64,000 bases of DNA from Maea johnstoni (GCA_963942565.1 OZ012685.1:46552097-46616096), one strand, 5' to 3'; shown: positions 1-15,000, counted from the stretch's first letter. Translations and numbers: made by a program. Notes: generated from the sequence alone by a model not told the origin.

Positions 1-3000
1 GTTGTAGAAGCCGCTGCTGAGCCCATTGTAGAGAAGCCTGCAGAAGTAGAGGAAGAAGAAGCCCCTGAAGAAGCTGTAGTTGAAGCAGAGCCTGTAGTGA
101 CTGAAGTTCCTAGTGAAGAGGCTGAAGAAGCCCCATTAGAAGAGCCAGAAGTGACTGCAGTATCTCCAATCAAGGAGGTAATTGAAATCCCCGAAAAGGT
201 CAAAGAAGTAGCTGTGGAGGAGGCAGCTGCTGAAGTGGTAGAAGTTGAACCCATAGCTCCAGAGAAGGTTGAAGAAGCCGCTGCTGAGCCTGCTGAAGAA
301 GAGCCTGCAGTGCTTGAAGAAGCTGCTGCTGAGCCTGTTAAAGAGAAATCAGCAGAAGTGGAGGTAGAAGAAGCCCCTGAAGAAGCAGTAGTTGAAAAGA
401 AGCTTGAAGTGACTGAAGTTCCCATTGAGGTAGCTGAAGAAACCCAACTAGAAGAGCCAGAAGTGACCGCAGTATCTCCAGTCAAGGAGGTAGTTGAAAT
501 CCCTGAAAAGGTCAAGGAAGTAGCTGTGGAGGAGGCAGCTGCTGAAGTGGTAGAAGATGAACTCATTGCTCCTGGAGAGGCCGAGGAAGCCCCTGCAGAT
601 CCAACTGAAGAGAAACCTGCAGAGGTGGAAGCAGAGGTTGTAGAAGCCGCTGCTGAGCCCATTGTAGAGAAGCTTGCAGAAGTAGAGAAAGAAGAAGCCC
701 CTGAAGAAGCTGTAGTTGAAGCAGAGCCTGTAGTGACTGAAGTTCCTAGTGAAGAGGCTGAAGAAGCCCCATTAGAAGAGCCAGAAGTGACTGCAGTATC
801 TCCAATCAAGGAGGTAGTTGAAATACCAGAAAAGGTCAAGGAAGTAGCTTTGGAGGAGGCAGAAGTTAAACCCATTGCTCCTGAAGAGGCTGAAGAAGCC
901 CCTGCAGAGCCAACTAAAGAGAAACCTACAGAGGTGGAAGCAGAGGTTGTAGAAGCCGCTGCTGAGCCCATTGTAGAGAAGCCTGCAGAAGTAGAGGAAG
1001 AAGAAGCCCCTGAAGAAGCTGTAGTTGAAGCAGAGCCTGTAGTGACTGAAGTTCCTAGTGAAGAGGCTGAAGAAGCCCCATTAGAAGAGCCAGAAGTGAC
1101 TGCAGTATCTCCAATCAAGGAGGTAATTGAAATCCCCGAAAAGGTCAAAGAAGTAGCTGTGGAGGAGGCAGCTGCTGAAGTGGTAGAAGTTGAACCCATA
1201 GCTCCAGAGAAGGTTGAAGAAGCCGCTGCTGAGCCTGCTGAAGAAGAGCCTGCAGTGCTTGAAGAAGCCGCTGCTGAGCCTGTTAAAGAGAAATCAGCAG
1301 AAGTGGAGGTAGAAGAAGCCCCTGAAGAAGCAGTAGTTGAAGAGAAGCTTGAAGTGACTGAAGTTCCCATTGAGGTAGCTGAAGAAACCCAACTAGAAGA
1401 GCCAGAAGTGACCGCAGTATCTCCAGTCAAGGAGGTAGTTGAAATACCTGAAAAGGTCAAGGAAGTAGCTGTGGAGGAGGCAGCTGCTGAAGTGGTAGAA
1501 GTTGAACTCATTGCCCCTGAAGAGGCTGAGGAAGCCCCTGCAGAGCCAACTGAAGAGAAACCTACAGAGGTGGAAGCAGAGGTTGTAGAAGCCGCTGCTG
1601 AGCCCATTGTAGAGAAGCTTGCAGAAGTAGAGAAAGAAGAAGCCCCTCAAGAAGCCGTAGTTGAAGCAGAGCCTGTTGTGACTGAAGTTCCTAGTGAAGA
1701 GGCTGAAGAAGCCCCATTAGAAGAGCCAGAAGTGACTGCAGTATCTCCAATCAAGGAGGTAGTTGAAATACCAGACAAGGTCAAGGAAGTAGCTGTGGAG
1801 GAGGCAGAAGTTGAACCCATTGCTCCTGAAAAGGCTGAGGAAGCCCCTGCAGAGCCAACTGAAGAGAAACCTGCAGAGGTCGAAGCAGAGGTTGTAGAAG
1901 CCGCTGCTATGCCCATTGTAATGAAGCTTGCAGAAGTAGAGAAAGAAGAAGCCCCTGAAGAAGCTGTAGTTGAAGCAGAGCCTGTAGTGACTGAAGTTCC
2001 TTGTGAAGAGGCTGAAGAAGCCCCATTAGAAGAGCCAGAAGTGACTGCAGTATCTCCAATCAAGGAGGTAATTGAAATCCCCGAAAAGGTCAAAGAAGTA
2101 GCTGTGGAGGAGGCAGCTGCTGAAGTGGTAGAAGTTGAACTCATTGCTCCTGAAGAGGCTGAGGAAGCCCCTGCAGAGCCAACTGAAGAGAAACCTGCAG
2201 AGGTGGAAGCAGAGGTTGTAGAAGCCGCTGCTAAGCCCATTGTAATGAAGCGTGCAGAAGTAGAGAAAGAAGAAACCCCTAAAGAAGCTGTAGTTGAAGC
2301 AGAGCCTGTAGTGACTGAAGTTCCTAGTGAAGAGGCTGAAGAAGCCCCATTAGAAGAGCCAGAAGTGACTGCAGTATCTCCAATCAAGGAGGTAATTGAA
2401 ATCCCCGAAAAGGTCAAAGAAGTAGCTGTGGAGGAGGCAGCTGCTGAAGTGGTAGAAGTTGAACCCATAGCTCCAGAGAAGGTTGAAGAAGCCGCTGCTG
2501 AGCCTGCTGAAGAAGAGCCTGCAGTGCTTGAAGAAGCTGCTGCTGAGCCTGTTAAAGAGAAATCAGCAGAAGTGGAGGTAGAAGAAGCCCCTGAAGAAGC
2601 AGTAGTTGAAAAGAAGCTTGAAGTGACTGAAGTTCCCATTGAGGTAGCTGAAGAAACCCAACTAGAAGAGCCAGAAGTGACCGCAGTATCTCCAGTCAAG
2701 GAGGTAGTTGAAATCCCTGAAAAGGTCAAGGAAGTAGCTGTGGAGGAGGCAGCTGCTGAAGTGGTAGAAGATGAACTCATTGCTCCTGGAGAGGCCGAGG
2801 AAGCCCCTGCAGATCCAACTGAAGAGAAACCTGCAGAGGTGGAAGCAGAGGTTGTAGAAGCCGCTGCTGAGCCCATTGTAGAGAAGCTTGCAGAAGTAGA
2901 GAAAGAAGAAGCCCCTGAAGAAGCTGTAGTTGAAGCAGAGCCTGTAGTGACTGAAGTTCCTAGTGAAGAGGCTGAAGAAGCCCCATTAGAAGAGCCAGAA

Positions 3001-6000
3001 GTGACTGCAGTATCTCCAATCAAGGAGGTAGTTGAAATACCAGAAAAGGTCAAGGAAGTAGCTTTGGAGGAGGCAGAAGTTAAACCCATTGCTCCTGAAG
3101 AGGCTGAAGAAGCCCCTGCAGAGCCAACTAAAGAGAAACCTACAGAGGTGGAAGCAGAGGTTGTAGAAGCCGCTGCTGAGCCCATTGTAGAGAAGCCTGC
3201 AGAAGTAGAGGAAGAAGAAGCCCCTGAAGAAGCTGTAGTTGAAGCAGAGCCTGTAGTGACTGAAGTTCCTAGTGAAGAGGCTGAAGAAGCCCCATTAGAA
3301 GAGCCAGAAGTGACTGCAGTATCTCCAATCAAGGAGGTAATTGAAATCCCCGAAAAGGTCAAAGAAGTAGCTGTGGAGGAGGCAGCTGCTGAAGTGGTAG
3401 AAGTTGAACCCATAGCTCCAGAGAAGGTTGAAGAAGCCGCTGCTGAGCCTGCTGAAGAAGAGCCTGCAGTGCTTGAAGAAGCCGCTGCTGAGCCTGTTAA
3501 AGAGAAATCAGCAGAAGTGGAGGTAGAAGAAGCCCCTGAAGAAGCAGTAGTTGAAGAGAAGCTTGAAGTGACTGAAGTTCCCATTGAGGTAGCTGAAGAA
3601 ACCCAACTAGAAGAGCCAGAAGTGACCGCAGTATCTCCAGTCAAGGAGGTAGTTGAAATACCTGAAAAGGTCAAGGAAGTAGCTGTGGAGGAGGCAGCTG
3701 CTGAAGTGGTAGAAGTTGAACTCATTGCCCCTGAAGAGGCTGAGGAAGCCCCTGCAGAGCCAACTGAAGAGAAACCTACAGAGGTGGAAGCAGAGGTTGT
3801 AGAAGCCGCTGCTGAGCCCATTGTAGAGAAGCTTGCAGAAGTAGAGAAAGAAGAAGCCCCTCAAGAAGCCGTAGTTGAAGCAGAGCCTGTTGTGACTGAA
3901 GTTCCTAGTGAAGAGGCTGAAGAAGCCCCATTAGAAGAGCCAGAAGTGACTGCAGTATCTCCAATCAAGGAGGTAGTTGAAATACCAGACAAGGTCAAGG
4001 AAGTAGCTGTGGAGGAGGCAGAAGTTGAACCCATTGCTCCTGAAAAGGCTGAGGAAGCCCCTGCAGAGCCAACTGAAGAGAAACCTGCAGAGGTCGAAGC
4101 AGAGGTTGTAGAAGCCGCTGCTATGCCCATTGTAATGAAGCTTGCAGAAGTAGAGAAAGAAGAAGCCCCTGAAGAAGCTGTAGTTGAAGCAGAGCCTGTA
4201 GTGACTGAAGTTCCTTGTGAAGAGGCTGAAGAAGCCCCATTAGAAGAGCCAGAAGTGACTGCAGTATCTCCAATCAAGGAGGTAATTGAAATCCCCGAAA
4301 AGGTCAAAGAAGTAGCTGTGGAGGAGGCAGCTGCTGAAGTGGTAGAAGTTGAACTCATTGCTCCTGAAGAGGCTGAGGAAGCCCCTGCAGAGCCAACTGA
4401 AGAGAAACCTGCAGAGGTGGAAGCAGAGGTTGTAGAAGCCGCTGCTGAGCCCATTGTAGAGAAGCCTGCAGATGTAGAGAAAGAAGAAGCCCCTGAAGAA
4501 GCTGTAGTTGAAGCAGAGCCTGTAGTGACTGAAGTTCCTAGTGAAGAGGCTGAAGAAGCCCCATTAGAAGAGCCAGAAGTGACTGCAGTATCTCCAATCA
4601 AGGAGGTAGTTGAAATACCAGAAAAGGTCAAGGAAGTAGCTGTGGAGGAGGCAGAAGTTGAACCCATTGCTCCGAAAAAGGCTGAGGAAGCCCCTGCAGT
4701 GCCAACTGAAAAGCCTTCAGAGGTGGAAGCAGAGGTTGTAGAAGCCGCTGCTAAGCCCATTGTAATGAAGCGTGGAGAAGTAGAGAAAGAAGAAGCCCCT
4801 GAAGAAGCTGTAGTTGAAGCAGAGCCTGTAGTGACTGAAGTTCCTAGTGAAGAGGCTGAAGAAGCCCCATTAGAAGAGCCAGAAGTGACTGCAGTATCTC
4901 CAATCAAGGAGGTAGTTGAAATACCAGAAATGGTCAAGGAAGTAGCTGTGGAGGAGGCAGAAGTTGAACCCATTGCTCCTGAAAAGGCTGAGGACGCCCC
5001 TGCAGAGCCAACTGAAGAGAAACCTGCAGAGGTGGAAGCAGAGGTTGTAGAACCCGCTGCTAAGCCCATTGTAATGAAGCGTGCAGAAGTAGAGAAAGAA
5101 GAAACCCATAAAGAAGCTGTAGTTGAAGCAGAGCCTGTAGGGACTGAAGTTTCTAGTGAAGAGGCTGAAGAAGCCCCATTAGAAGAGCCAGAAGTGACTG
5201 CAGTATCTCCAATTGCGGAGGTAGTTGAAATACCAGAAAAGGTCAAGGAAGTAGATGTGGAGGAGGCAGAAGTTGAACCCATTGCTCCTGAAGAGGCTGA
5301 GGAAGCCCCTGCAGAGCCAACTGAAGAGAAACCTGCAGAGGTGGAAGCAGAGGTTGTAGAAGCTGCTGCTGAGCCCATTGTAGAGAAGCTTGCAGAAGTA
5401 GAGGCTGAAGAAGCCCCTGAAGAAGCTGTAGTTGAAGCAGAGCCTGTAGTGACTGAAGTTCCTAGTGAAGAGGCTGAAGAAGCCCCATTAGAAGAGCCAG
5501 AAGTGACTGCAGTATCTCCAATCAAGGAGGTAGTTGAAAAACCAGAAAAGGTCAAGGAAGTAGCTGTGGAGGAGGCAGAAGTTGAACCCATTGCTCCTGA
5601 AGAGGCTGAGGAAGCCCCTGCAGAGCCAACTAAAGAGAAACCTGCAGAGGTGGAAGCAGAGGTTGTAGAAGTCGCTGCTGAGCCCATTGTAGAGAAGCTT
5701 GCAGAAGTAGAGAAAGAAGAAGCCCCTGAAGAAGCTGCAGTTGAAGCAGAGCCTGTAGTGACTGAAGTTCCTAGTGAAGAGGCTGAAGAAGCCCCATTAG
5801 AAGAGCCAGAAGTGACTGCAGTATCTCCAATCAAGGAGGTAGTTGAAATACCGGAAAAGGTCAAGGAAGTAGCTGTGGAGGAGGCAGAAGTTGAACCCAT
5901 TGCTCCTAAAAAGGCTGAGGAAGCCCCTGCAGAGCCAACTGAAGAGAAACCTGCAGAGGTGGAAGCAGAGGTTGTAGAAGCCGCTGTTGAGCCCATTGAA

Positions 6001-9000
6001 AAGAAGCCAACTGAAGTGGAGGAAGAAGCCCCTGAAGAAGCTGCAGTTGAAGAGAAGCCTGAAGTGACTGAATTTCCTAGTGAAAAGGCTGAAGAAGCCC
6101 CATTAGAAGAGCCAGAAGTGACCGCAGTATCTCCAATCAAGGAGGTAATTGAAATCCCCGAAAAGGTCAAAGAAGTAGCTGTTGAGGAGGCAGTTGCTGA
6201 AGTGGTAGAAGTTGAACCCATAGCTCCAGAGAAGGTTGACGAAGCCGCTGCTGAGCCTGCTGAAGAAGAGCCTGCAGTGCTTGAAGAAGCCGCTGCTGAG
6301 CCTGTTAAAGAGAAATCAGCAGAAGTGGAGGTAGAAGAAGCCCCTGAAGAAGCAGTAGTTGAAGAGAAGCTTGAAGTGACTGAAGGTCCAATTGAGGTAG
6401 CTGACGAAACCCAACTAGAAGAGCCAGAAGTGACCGCAGTATCTCCAGTCAAGGAGGTAGTTGAAATCCCTGAAAAGGTCAAGGAAGTAGCTGTGGAGGA
6501 GACAGCTGCTGAAGTGGTAGAAGTTCAACTCATTGCTCCTGAAGAGGCTGAGGAAGCCCCTGCAGAGCCAACTGAAGAGAAACCTGCAGAGGTGGAAGCA
6601 GAGGTTGTAGAAGCCGCTGCTGAGCCCATTGTAGAGAAGCTTGCAGAAGTAGAGAAAGAAGAAGCCCCTCAAGAAGCCGTAGTTGAAGCAGAGCCTGTTG
6701 TGACTGAAGTTCCTAGTGAAGAGGCTGAAGAAGCCCCATTAGAAGAGCCAGAAGTGACTGCAGTATCTCCAATTGCGGAGGTAGTTGAAATACCAGAAAA
6801 GGTCAAGGAAGTAGCTGTGGAGGAGGCAGAAGTTGAACCCATTGCTCCTGAAGAGGCTGAGGAAGCCCCTGCAGAGCCAACTGAAGAGAAACCTGCAGAG
6901 GTTGAAGCAGAGGTTGTAGAAGCTGCTGCTGAGCCCATTGTAGAGAAGCTTGCAGAAGTAGAGGCTGAAGAAGCCCCTGAAGAAGCTGTAGTTGAAGCAG
7001 AGCCTGTAGTGACTGAAGTTCCTAGTGAAGAGGCTGAAGAAGCCCCATTAGAAGAGCCAGAAGTGACTGCAGTATCTCCAATCAAGGAGGTAATTGAAAT
7101 CCCCGAAAAGGTCAAAGAAGTAGCTGTGGAGGAGGCAGCTGCTGAAGTGGTAGAAGTTGAACCCATAGCTCCAGAGAAGGTTGAAGAAGCCGCTGCTGAG
7201 CCTGCTGAAGAAGAGCCTGCAGTGCTTGAAGAAGCTGCTGCTGAGCCTGTTAAAGAGAAATCAGCAGAAGTGGAGGTAGAAGAAGCCCCTGAAGAAGCTG
7301 TAGTTGAAGCAGAGCCTGTAGTGACTGAAGTTCCTAGTGAAGAGGCTGAAGAAGCCCCATTAGAAGAGCCAGAAGTGACTGCAGTATCTCCAATCAAGGA
7401 GGTAGTTGAAAAACCAGAAAAGGTCAAGGAAGTAGCTGTGGAGGAGGCAGAAGTTGAACCCATTGCTCCTGAAGAGGCTGAGGAAGCCCCTGCAGAGCCA
7501 ACTAAAGAGAAACCTGCAGAGGTGGAAGCAGAGGTTGTAGAAGTCGCTGCTGAGCCCATTGTAGAGAAGCTTGCAGAAGTAGAGAAAGAAGAAGCCCCTG
7601 AAGAAGCTGCAGTTGAAGCAGAGCCTGTAGTGACTGAAGTTCCTAGTGAAGAGGCTGAAGAAGCCCCATTAGAAGAGCCAGAAGTGACTGCAGTATCTCC
7701 AATCAAGGAGGTAGTTGAAATACCGGAAAAGGTCAAGGAAGTAGCTGTGGAGGAGGCAGAAGTTGAACCCATTGCTCCTAAAAAGGCTGAGGAAGCCCCT
7801 GCAGAGCCAACTGAAGAGAAACCTGCAGAGGTGGAAGCAGAGGTTGTAGAAGCCGCTGTTGAGCCCATTGAAAAGAAGCCAACTGAAGTGGAGGAAGAAG
7901 CCCCTGAAGAAGCTGCAGTTGAAGAGAAGCCTGAAGTGACTGAAATTCCTAGTGAAAAGGCTGAAGAAGCCCCATTAGAAGAGCCAGAAGTGACCGCAGT
8001 ATCTCCAATCAAGGAGGTAATTGAAATCCCCGAAAAGGTCAAAGAAGTAGCTGTTGAGGAGGCAGTTGCTGAAGTGGTAGAAGTTGAACCCATAGCTCCA
8101 GAGAAGGTTGACGAAGCCGCTGCTGAGCCTGCTGAAGAAGAGCCTGCAGTGCTTGAAGAAGCCGCTGCTGAGCCTGTTAAAGAGAAATCAGCAGAAGTGG
8201 AGGTAGAAGAAGCCCCTGAAGAAGCAGTAGTTGAAGAGAAGCTTGAAGTGACTGAAGGTCCAATTGAGGTAGCTGACGAAACCCAACTAGAAGAGCCAGA
8301 AGTGACCGCAGTATCTCCAGTCAAGGAGGTAGTTGAAATCCCTGAAAAGGTCAAGGAAGTAGCTGTGGAGGAGACAGCTGCTGAAGTGGTAGAAGTTCAA
8401 CTCATTGCTCCTGAAGAGGCTGAGGAAGCCCCTGCAGAGCCAACTGAAGAGAAACCTGCAGAGGTGGAAGCAGAGGTTGTAGAAGCCGCTGCTGAGCCCA
8501 TTGTAGAGAAGCTTGCAGAAGTAGAGAAAGAAGAAGCCCCTCAAGAAGCCGTAGTTGAAGCAGAGCCTGTTGTGACTGAAGTTCCTAGTGAAGAGGCTGA
8601 AGAAGCCCCATTAGAAGAGCCAGAAGTGACTGCAGTATCTCCAATCAAGGAGGTAGTTGAAATACCAGACAAGGTCAAGGAAGTAGCTGTGGGGGAGGCA
8701 GAAGTTGAACCCATTGCTCCTGAAAAGGCTGAGGAAGCCCCTGCAGAGCCAACTGAAGAGAAACCTGCAGAGGTGGAAGCAGAGGTTGTAGAAGCCGCTG
8801 CTATGCCCATTGTAATGAAGCTTGCAGAAGTAGAGAAAGAAGAAGCCCCTGAAGAAGCTGTAGTTGAAGTAGAGCCTGTAGTGACTGAAGTTCCTAGTGA
8901 AGAGGCTGAAGAAGCCCCATTAGAAGAGCCAGAAGTGACTGCAGTATCTCCAATCAAGGAGGTAATTGAAATCCCCGAAAAGGTCAAAGAAGTAGCTGTG

Positions 9001-12000
9001 GAGGAGGCAGCTGCTGAAGTGGTAGAAGTTGAACCCATAGCTCCAGAGAAGGTTGAAGAAGCCGCTGCTGAGCCTGCTGAAGAAGAGCCTGCAGTGCTTG
9101 AAGAAGCCGCTGCTGAGCCTGTTAAAGAGAAATCAGCAGAAGTGGAGGTAGAAGAAGCCCCTGAAGAAGCAGTAGTTGAAGAGAAGCTTGAAGTGACTGA
9201 AGTTCCCATTGAGGTAGCTGAAGAAACCCAACTAGAAGAGCCAGAAGTGACCGCAGTATCTCCAGTCAAGGAGGTAGTTGAAATCCCTGAAAAGGTCAAG
9301 GAAGTAGCTGTGGAGGAGGCAGCTGCTGAAGTGGTAGAAGTTGAACTCATTGCCCCTGAAGAGGCTGAGGAAGCCCCTGCAGAGCCAACTGAAGAGAAAC
9401 CTACAGAGGTGGAAGCAGAGGTTGTAGAAGCCGCTGCTGAGCCCATTGTAGAGAAGCCTGCAGAAGTAGAGGAAGAAGAAGCCCCTGAAGAAGCTGTAGT
9501 AGAAGTACAGCCTGAAGTGACTGAAATTCCAATTGAGAAGCCTGAAGAAGCCCCATTAAAAGAGCCAAAATTGACCGCAGTATCTCCAATGAAGGAGGTA
9601 GTTGAAATCCCTGAAAAGGTCAAGGAAGTAGCTGTGGAGGAGGCAGCTGCTGAAGTGGTAGCAATTGAACCCATTGCTCCTGAAGAGGCTGAGGAAGCCC
9701 CTGCAGAGCCAACTAAAGAGAAACCTACAGAGGTGGAAGCAGAGGTTGTAGAAGCCGCTGCTGAGGCCATTGTAGAGAAGCCTGCAGAAGTAGAGGGAGA
9801 AGAAGCCCCTGAAGAAGCTGCAGTTGAAGAGAAGCCTGAAGTGACTGAAATTCCTAGTGAAAAGGCTGAAGAAGCCCCATTAGAAGAGCCAGAAGTGACT
9901 GCAGTATCTCCAGTCAAGGAGGTAGTTGAAATCCCTGAAAAGGTCAAGGAAGTAGCTGTGGACGAGGCAGCTGCTGAAGTGGTAGAAGTTGAACTCATTG
10001 CTCCTGAAGAGGCTGAGGAAGCCCCTGCAGAGCCAACTGAAGAGAAACCTGCAGAGGTGGAAGCAGAGGTTGTAGAAGCCGCTGCTGAGCCCATTGTAGA
10101 GAAGCCTGCAGATGTAGAGAAAGAAGAAGCCCCTGAAGAAGCTGTAGTTGAAGCAGAGCCTGTAGTGACTGAAGTTCCTAGTGAAGAGGCTGAAGAAGCC
10201 CCATTAGAAGAGCCAGAAGTGACTGCAGTATCTCCAATCAAGGAGGTAGTTGAAATACCAGAAAAGGTCAAGGAAGTGGCTGTGGAGGAGGCAGAAGTTG
10301 AACCCATTGCTCCGAAAAAGGCTGAGGAAGCCCCTGCAGTGCCAACTGAAAAGCCTTCAGAGGTGGAAGCAGAGGTTGTAGAAGCCGCTGCTAAGCCCAT
10401 TGTAATGAAGCGTGGAGAAGTAGAGAAAGAAGAAGCCCCTGAAGAAGCTGTAGTTGAAGCAGAGCCTGTAGTGACTGAAGTTCCTAGTGAAGAGGCTGAA
10501 GAAGCCCCATTAGAAGAGCCAGAAGTGACTGCAGTATCTCCAATCAAGGAGGTAGTTGAAATACCAGAAATGGTCAAGGAAGTAGCTGTGGAGGAGGCAG
10601 AAGTTGAACCCATTGCTCCTGAAAAGGCTGAGGACGCCCCTGCAGAGCCAACTGAAGAGAAACCTGCAGAGGTGGAAGCAGAGGTTGTAGAACCCGCTGC
10701 TAAGCCCATTGTAATGAAGCGTGCAGAAGTAGAGAAAGAAGAAACCCCTAAAGAAGCTGTAGTTGAAGCAGAGCCTGTAGTGACTGAAGTTCCTAGTGAA
10801 GAGGCTGAAGAAGCCCCATTAGAAGAGCCAGAAGTGACTGCAGTATCTCCAATCAAGGAGGTAGTTGAAATACCGGAAAAGGTCAAGGAAGTAGCTGTGG
10901 AGGAGGCAGAAGTTGAACCCATTGCTCCTAAAAAGGCTGAGGAAGCCCCTGCAGAGCCAACTGAAGAGAAACCTGCAGAGGTGGAAGCAGAGGTTGTAGA
11001 AGCCGCTGTTGAGCCCATTGAAAAGAAGCCAACTGAAGTGGAGGAAGAAGCCCCTGAAGAAGCTGCAGTTGAAGAGAAGCCAGAAGTGACTGAAATTCCT
11101 AGTGAAAAGGCTGAAGAAGCCCCATTAGAAGAGCCAGAAGTGACCGCAGTATCTCCAATCAAGGAGGTAATTGAAATCCCCGAAAAGGTCAAAGAAGTAG
11201 CTGTTGAGGAGGCAGTTGCTGAAGTGGTAGAAGTTGAACCCATAGCTCCAGAGAAGGTTGACGAAGCCGCTGCTGAGCCTGCTGAAGAAGAGCCTGCAGT
11301 GCTTGAAGAAGCCGCTGCTGAGCCTGTTAAAGAGAAATCAGCAGAAGTGGAGGTAGAAGAAGCCCCTGAAGAAGCAGTAGTTGAAGAGAAGCTTGAAGTG
11401 ACTGAAGGTCCAATTGAGGTAGCTGACGAAACCCAACTAGAAGAGCCAGAAGTGACCGCAGTATCTCCAGTCAAGGAGGTAGTTGAAATCCCTGAAAAGG
11501 TCAAGGAAGTAGCTGTGGAGGAGACAGCTGCTGAAGTGGTAGAAGTTGAACTCATTGCTCCTGAAGAGGCTGAGGAAGCCCCTGCAGAGCCAACTGAAGA
11601 GAAACCTGCAGAGGTGGAAGCAGAGGTTGTAGAAGCCGCTGCTGAGCCCATTGTAGAGAAGCCTGCAGAAGTAGAGGGAGAAGAAGCCCCTGAAGAAGCT
11701 GCAGTTGAAGAGAAGCCTGAAGTGACTGAAATTCCTAGTGAAAAGGCTGAAGAAGCCCCATTAGAAGAGCCAGAAGTGACTGCAGTATCTCCAGTCAAGG
11801 AGGTAGTTGAAATCCCTGAAAAGGTCAAGGAAGTAGCTGTGGAGGAGGCAGCTGCTGAAGTGGTAGAAGTTGAACTCATTGCTCCTGAAGAGGCTGAGGA
11901 AGCCCCTGCAGAGCCAACTGAAGAGAAACCTGCAGAGGTGGAAGCAGAGGTTGTAGAAGCCGCTGCTGAGCCCATTGTAGAGAAGCCTGCAGATGTAGAG

Positions 12001-15000
12001 AAAGAAGAAGCCCCTGAAGAAGCTGTAGTTGAAGCAGAGCCTGTAGTGACTGAAGTTCCTAGTGAAGAGGCTGAAGAAGCCCCATTAGAAGAGCCAGAAG
12101 TGACTGCAGTATCTCCAATCAAGGAGGTAGTTGAAATACCAGAAAAGGTCAAGGAAGTAGCTGTGGAGGAGGCAGAAGTTGAACCCATTGCTCCTAAAAA
12201 GGCTGAGGAAGCCCCTGCAGTGCCAACTGAAAAGCCTTCAGAGGTGGAAGCAGAGGTTGTAGAAGCCGCTGCTAAGCCCATTGTAATGAAGCGTGGAGAA
12301 GTAGAGAAAGAAGAAGCCCCTGAAGAAGCTGTAGTTGAAGCAGAGCCTGTAGTGACTGAAGTTCCTAGTGAAGAGGCTGAAGAAGCCCCATTAGAAGAGC
12401 CAGAAGTGACTGCAGTATCTCCAATCAAGGAGGTAGTTGAAATACCAGAAATGGTCAAGGAAGTAGCTGTGGAGGAGGCAGAAGTTGAACCCATTGCTCC
12501 TGAAAAGGCTGAGGACGCCCCTGCAGAGCCAACTGAAGAGAAACCTGCAGAGGTGGAAGCAGAGGTTGTAGAACCCGCTGCTAAGCCCATTGTAATGAAG
12601 CGTGCAGAAGTAGAGAAAGAAGAAACCCCTAAAGAAGCTGTAGTTGAAGCAGAGCCTGTAGGGACTGAAGTTTCTAGTGAAGAGGCTGAAGAAGCCCCAT
12701 TAGAAGAGCCAGAAGTGACTGCAGTATCTCCAATTGCGGAGGTAGTTGAAATACCAGAAAAGGTCAAGGAAGTAGCTGTGGAGGAGGCAGAAGTTGAACC
12801 CATTGCTCCTGAAGAGGCTGAGGAAGCCCCTGCAGAGCCAACTGAAGAGAAACCTGCAGAGGTGGAAGCAGAGGTTGTAGAAGCTGCTGCTGAGCCCATT
12901 GTAGAGAAGCTTGCAGAAGTAGAGGCTGAAGAAGCCCCTGAAGAAGCTGTAGTTGAAGCAGAGCCTGTAGTGACTGAAGTTCCTAGTGAAGAGGCTGAAG
13001 AAGCCCCATTAGAAGAGCCAGAAGTGACTGCAGTATCTCCAATCAAGGAGGTAGTTGAAATACCAGACAAGGTCAAGGAAGTAGCTTTGGAGGAGGCAGA
13101 AGTTAAACCCATTGCTCCTGAAGAGGCTGAAGAAGCCCCTGCAGAGCCAACTAAAGAGAAACCTACAGAGGTGGAAGCAGAGGTTGTAGAAGCCGCTGCT
13201 GAGCCTATTGTAGAGAAGCCTGCAGAAGTAGAGGAAGAAGAAGCCCCTGAAGAAGCAGTAGTTGAAAAGAAGCTTGAAGTGACTGAAGTTCCCATTGAGG
13301 TAGCTGAAGAAACCCAACTAGAAGAGCCAGAAGTGACCGCAGTATCTCCAGTCAAGGAGGTAGTTGAAATCCCTGAAAAGGTCAAGGAAGTAGCTGTGGA
13401 GGAGGCAGCTGCTGAAGTGGTAGAAGATGAACTCATTGCTCCTGGAGAGGCTGAGGAAGCCCCTGCAGAGGCAACTGAAGAGAAACCTGCAGAGGCGGAA
13501 GCAGAGGTTGTAGAAGCCGCTGCTGAGCCCATTGTAGAGAAGCTTGCAGAAGTAGAGAAAGAAGAAGCCCCTGAAGAAGCTGTAGTTGAAGCAGAGCCTG
13601 TAGTGACTGAAGTTCCTAGTGAAGAGGCTGAAGAAGCCCCATTAGAAGAGCCAGAAGTGACTGCAGTATCTCCAATCAAGGAGGTAGTTGAAATACCAGA
13701 AAAGGTCAAGGAAGTAGCTGTGGAGGAGGCAGAAGTTGAACCCATTGCTCCTGAAAAGGCTGAGGAAGCCCCTGCAGAGCCAACTGAAGAGAAACCTGCA
13801 GAGGTGGAAGCAGAGGTTGTAGAAGCCGCTGTTGAGCCCATTGAAAAGAAGCCAACAGAAGTGGAGGAAGAAGCCCCTGAAGAAGCTGCAGTTGAAGAGA
13901 AGCCTGAAGTGACTGAAATTCCTAGTGAAAAAGCCCCATTAGAAGAGCCAGAATTGACCGCAGTATTTCAAATGAAGGAGGTAGTTGAAATCCCTGAAAA
14001 GGTCAAGGAAGTAGCTGTGGAGGAGGCAGCTGCTGAAGTGGTAAAACTTGAACCCATTGCTCCTAAAGAGGCTGAGGAAGCCCCTGCAGAGCAAACTGAA
14101 GAGAAACCTGCAGAGGTGGAAGCAGAGGTTGTAGAAGCCGCTGTTGAGCCCATTGAAAAGAAGCCAACAGAAGTGGAGGAAGAAGCCCCTGAAGAAGCTG
14201 CAGTTGAAGAGAAGCCTGAAGTGACTGAAATTCCTAGTGAAAAAGCCCCATTAGAAGAGCCAGAATTGACCGCATTATCTCCAATGAAGGAGGTAGTTGA
14301 AATCCCTGAAAAGGTCAAGGTAGTAGCTGTGGAGGAGGCAGCTGCTGAAGTGGTAGCAGTTGAACCCATTGCTCCTGAAGAGGCTGAGGAAGCCCCTGCA
14401 GAGCCAACTAAAGAGAAACCTACAGAGGTGGAAGCAGAGGTTGTAGAAGCCGCTGCTGAGCCCATTGTAGAGAAGCCTGCAGAAGTAGAGGAAGAAGAAG
14501 CCCCTGAAGAAGCTGTAGTAGAAGTACAGCCTGAAGAGACTGAAATTCCAATTGAGAAGCCTGAAGAAGCCCCATTAAAAGAGCCAGAAGTGACTGCAGT
14601 ATCTCCAATTGCGGAGGTAGTTGAAATACCTGAAAAGGTCAAGGAAGTAGCTGTGGAGGAGGCAGCTGCTGAAGTGGTAAAACTTGAACCCATTGCTCCC
14701 AAAGAGGCTGAGGAAGCCCCTGCAGAGCCAGCTGAAGAGAAACCTGCAGAGATGGAAGCAGAGGTTGTAGAAGCCGCTGTTGAGCCCATTGAAAAGAAGC
14801 CAACAGAAGTGGAGGAAGAAGCCCCTGAAGAATCTGCAGTTGAAGAGAAGCCTGAAGTGACTGAAATTCCTAGTGAAAAGGCTGAAGAAGCCCCATTAGA
14901 AGAGCCAGAAGTCACTGCAGTATCTCCAATTGCGGAGGTAGTTGAAATCCCCGAAAAGGTCAAGGAAGTAGCTGTGGAGGAGGCAGCTGCTGAAGTGGTA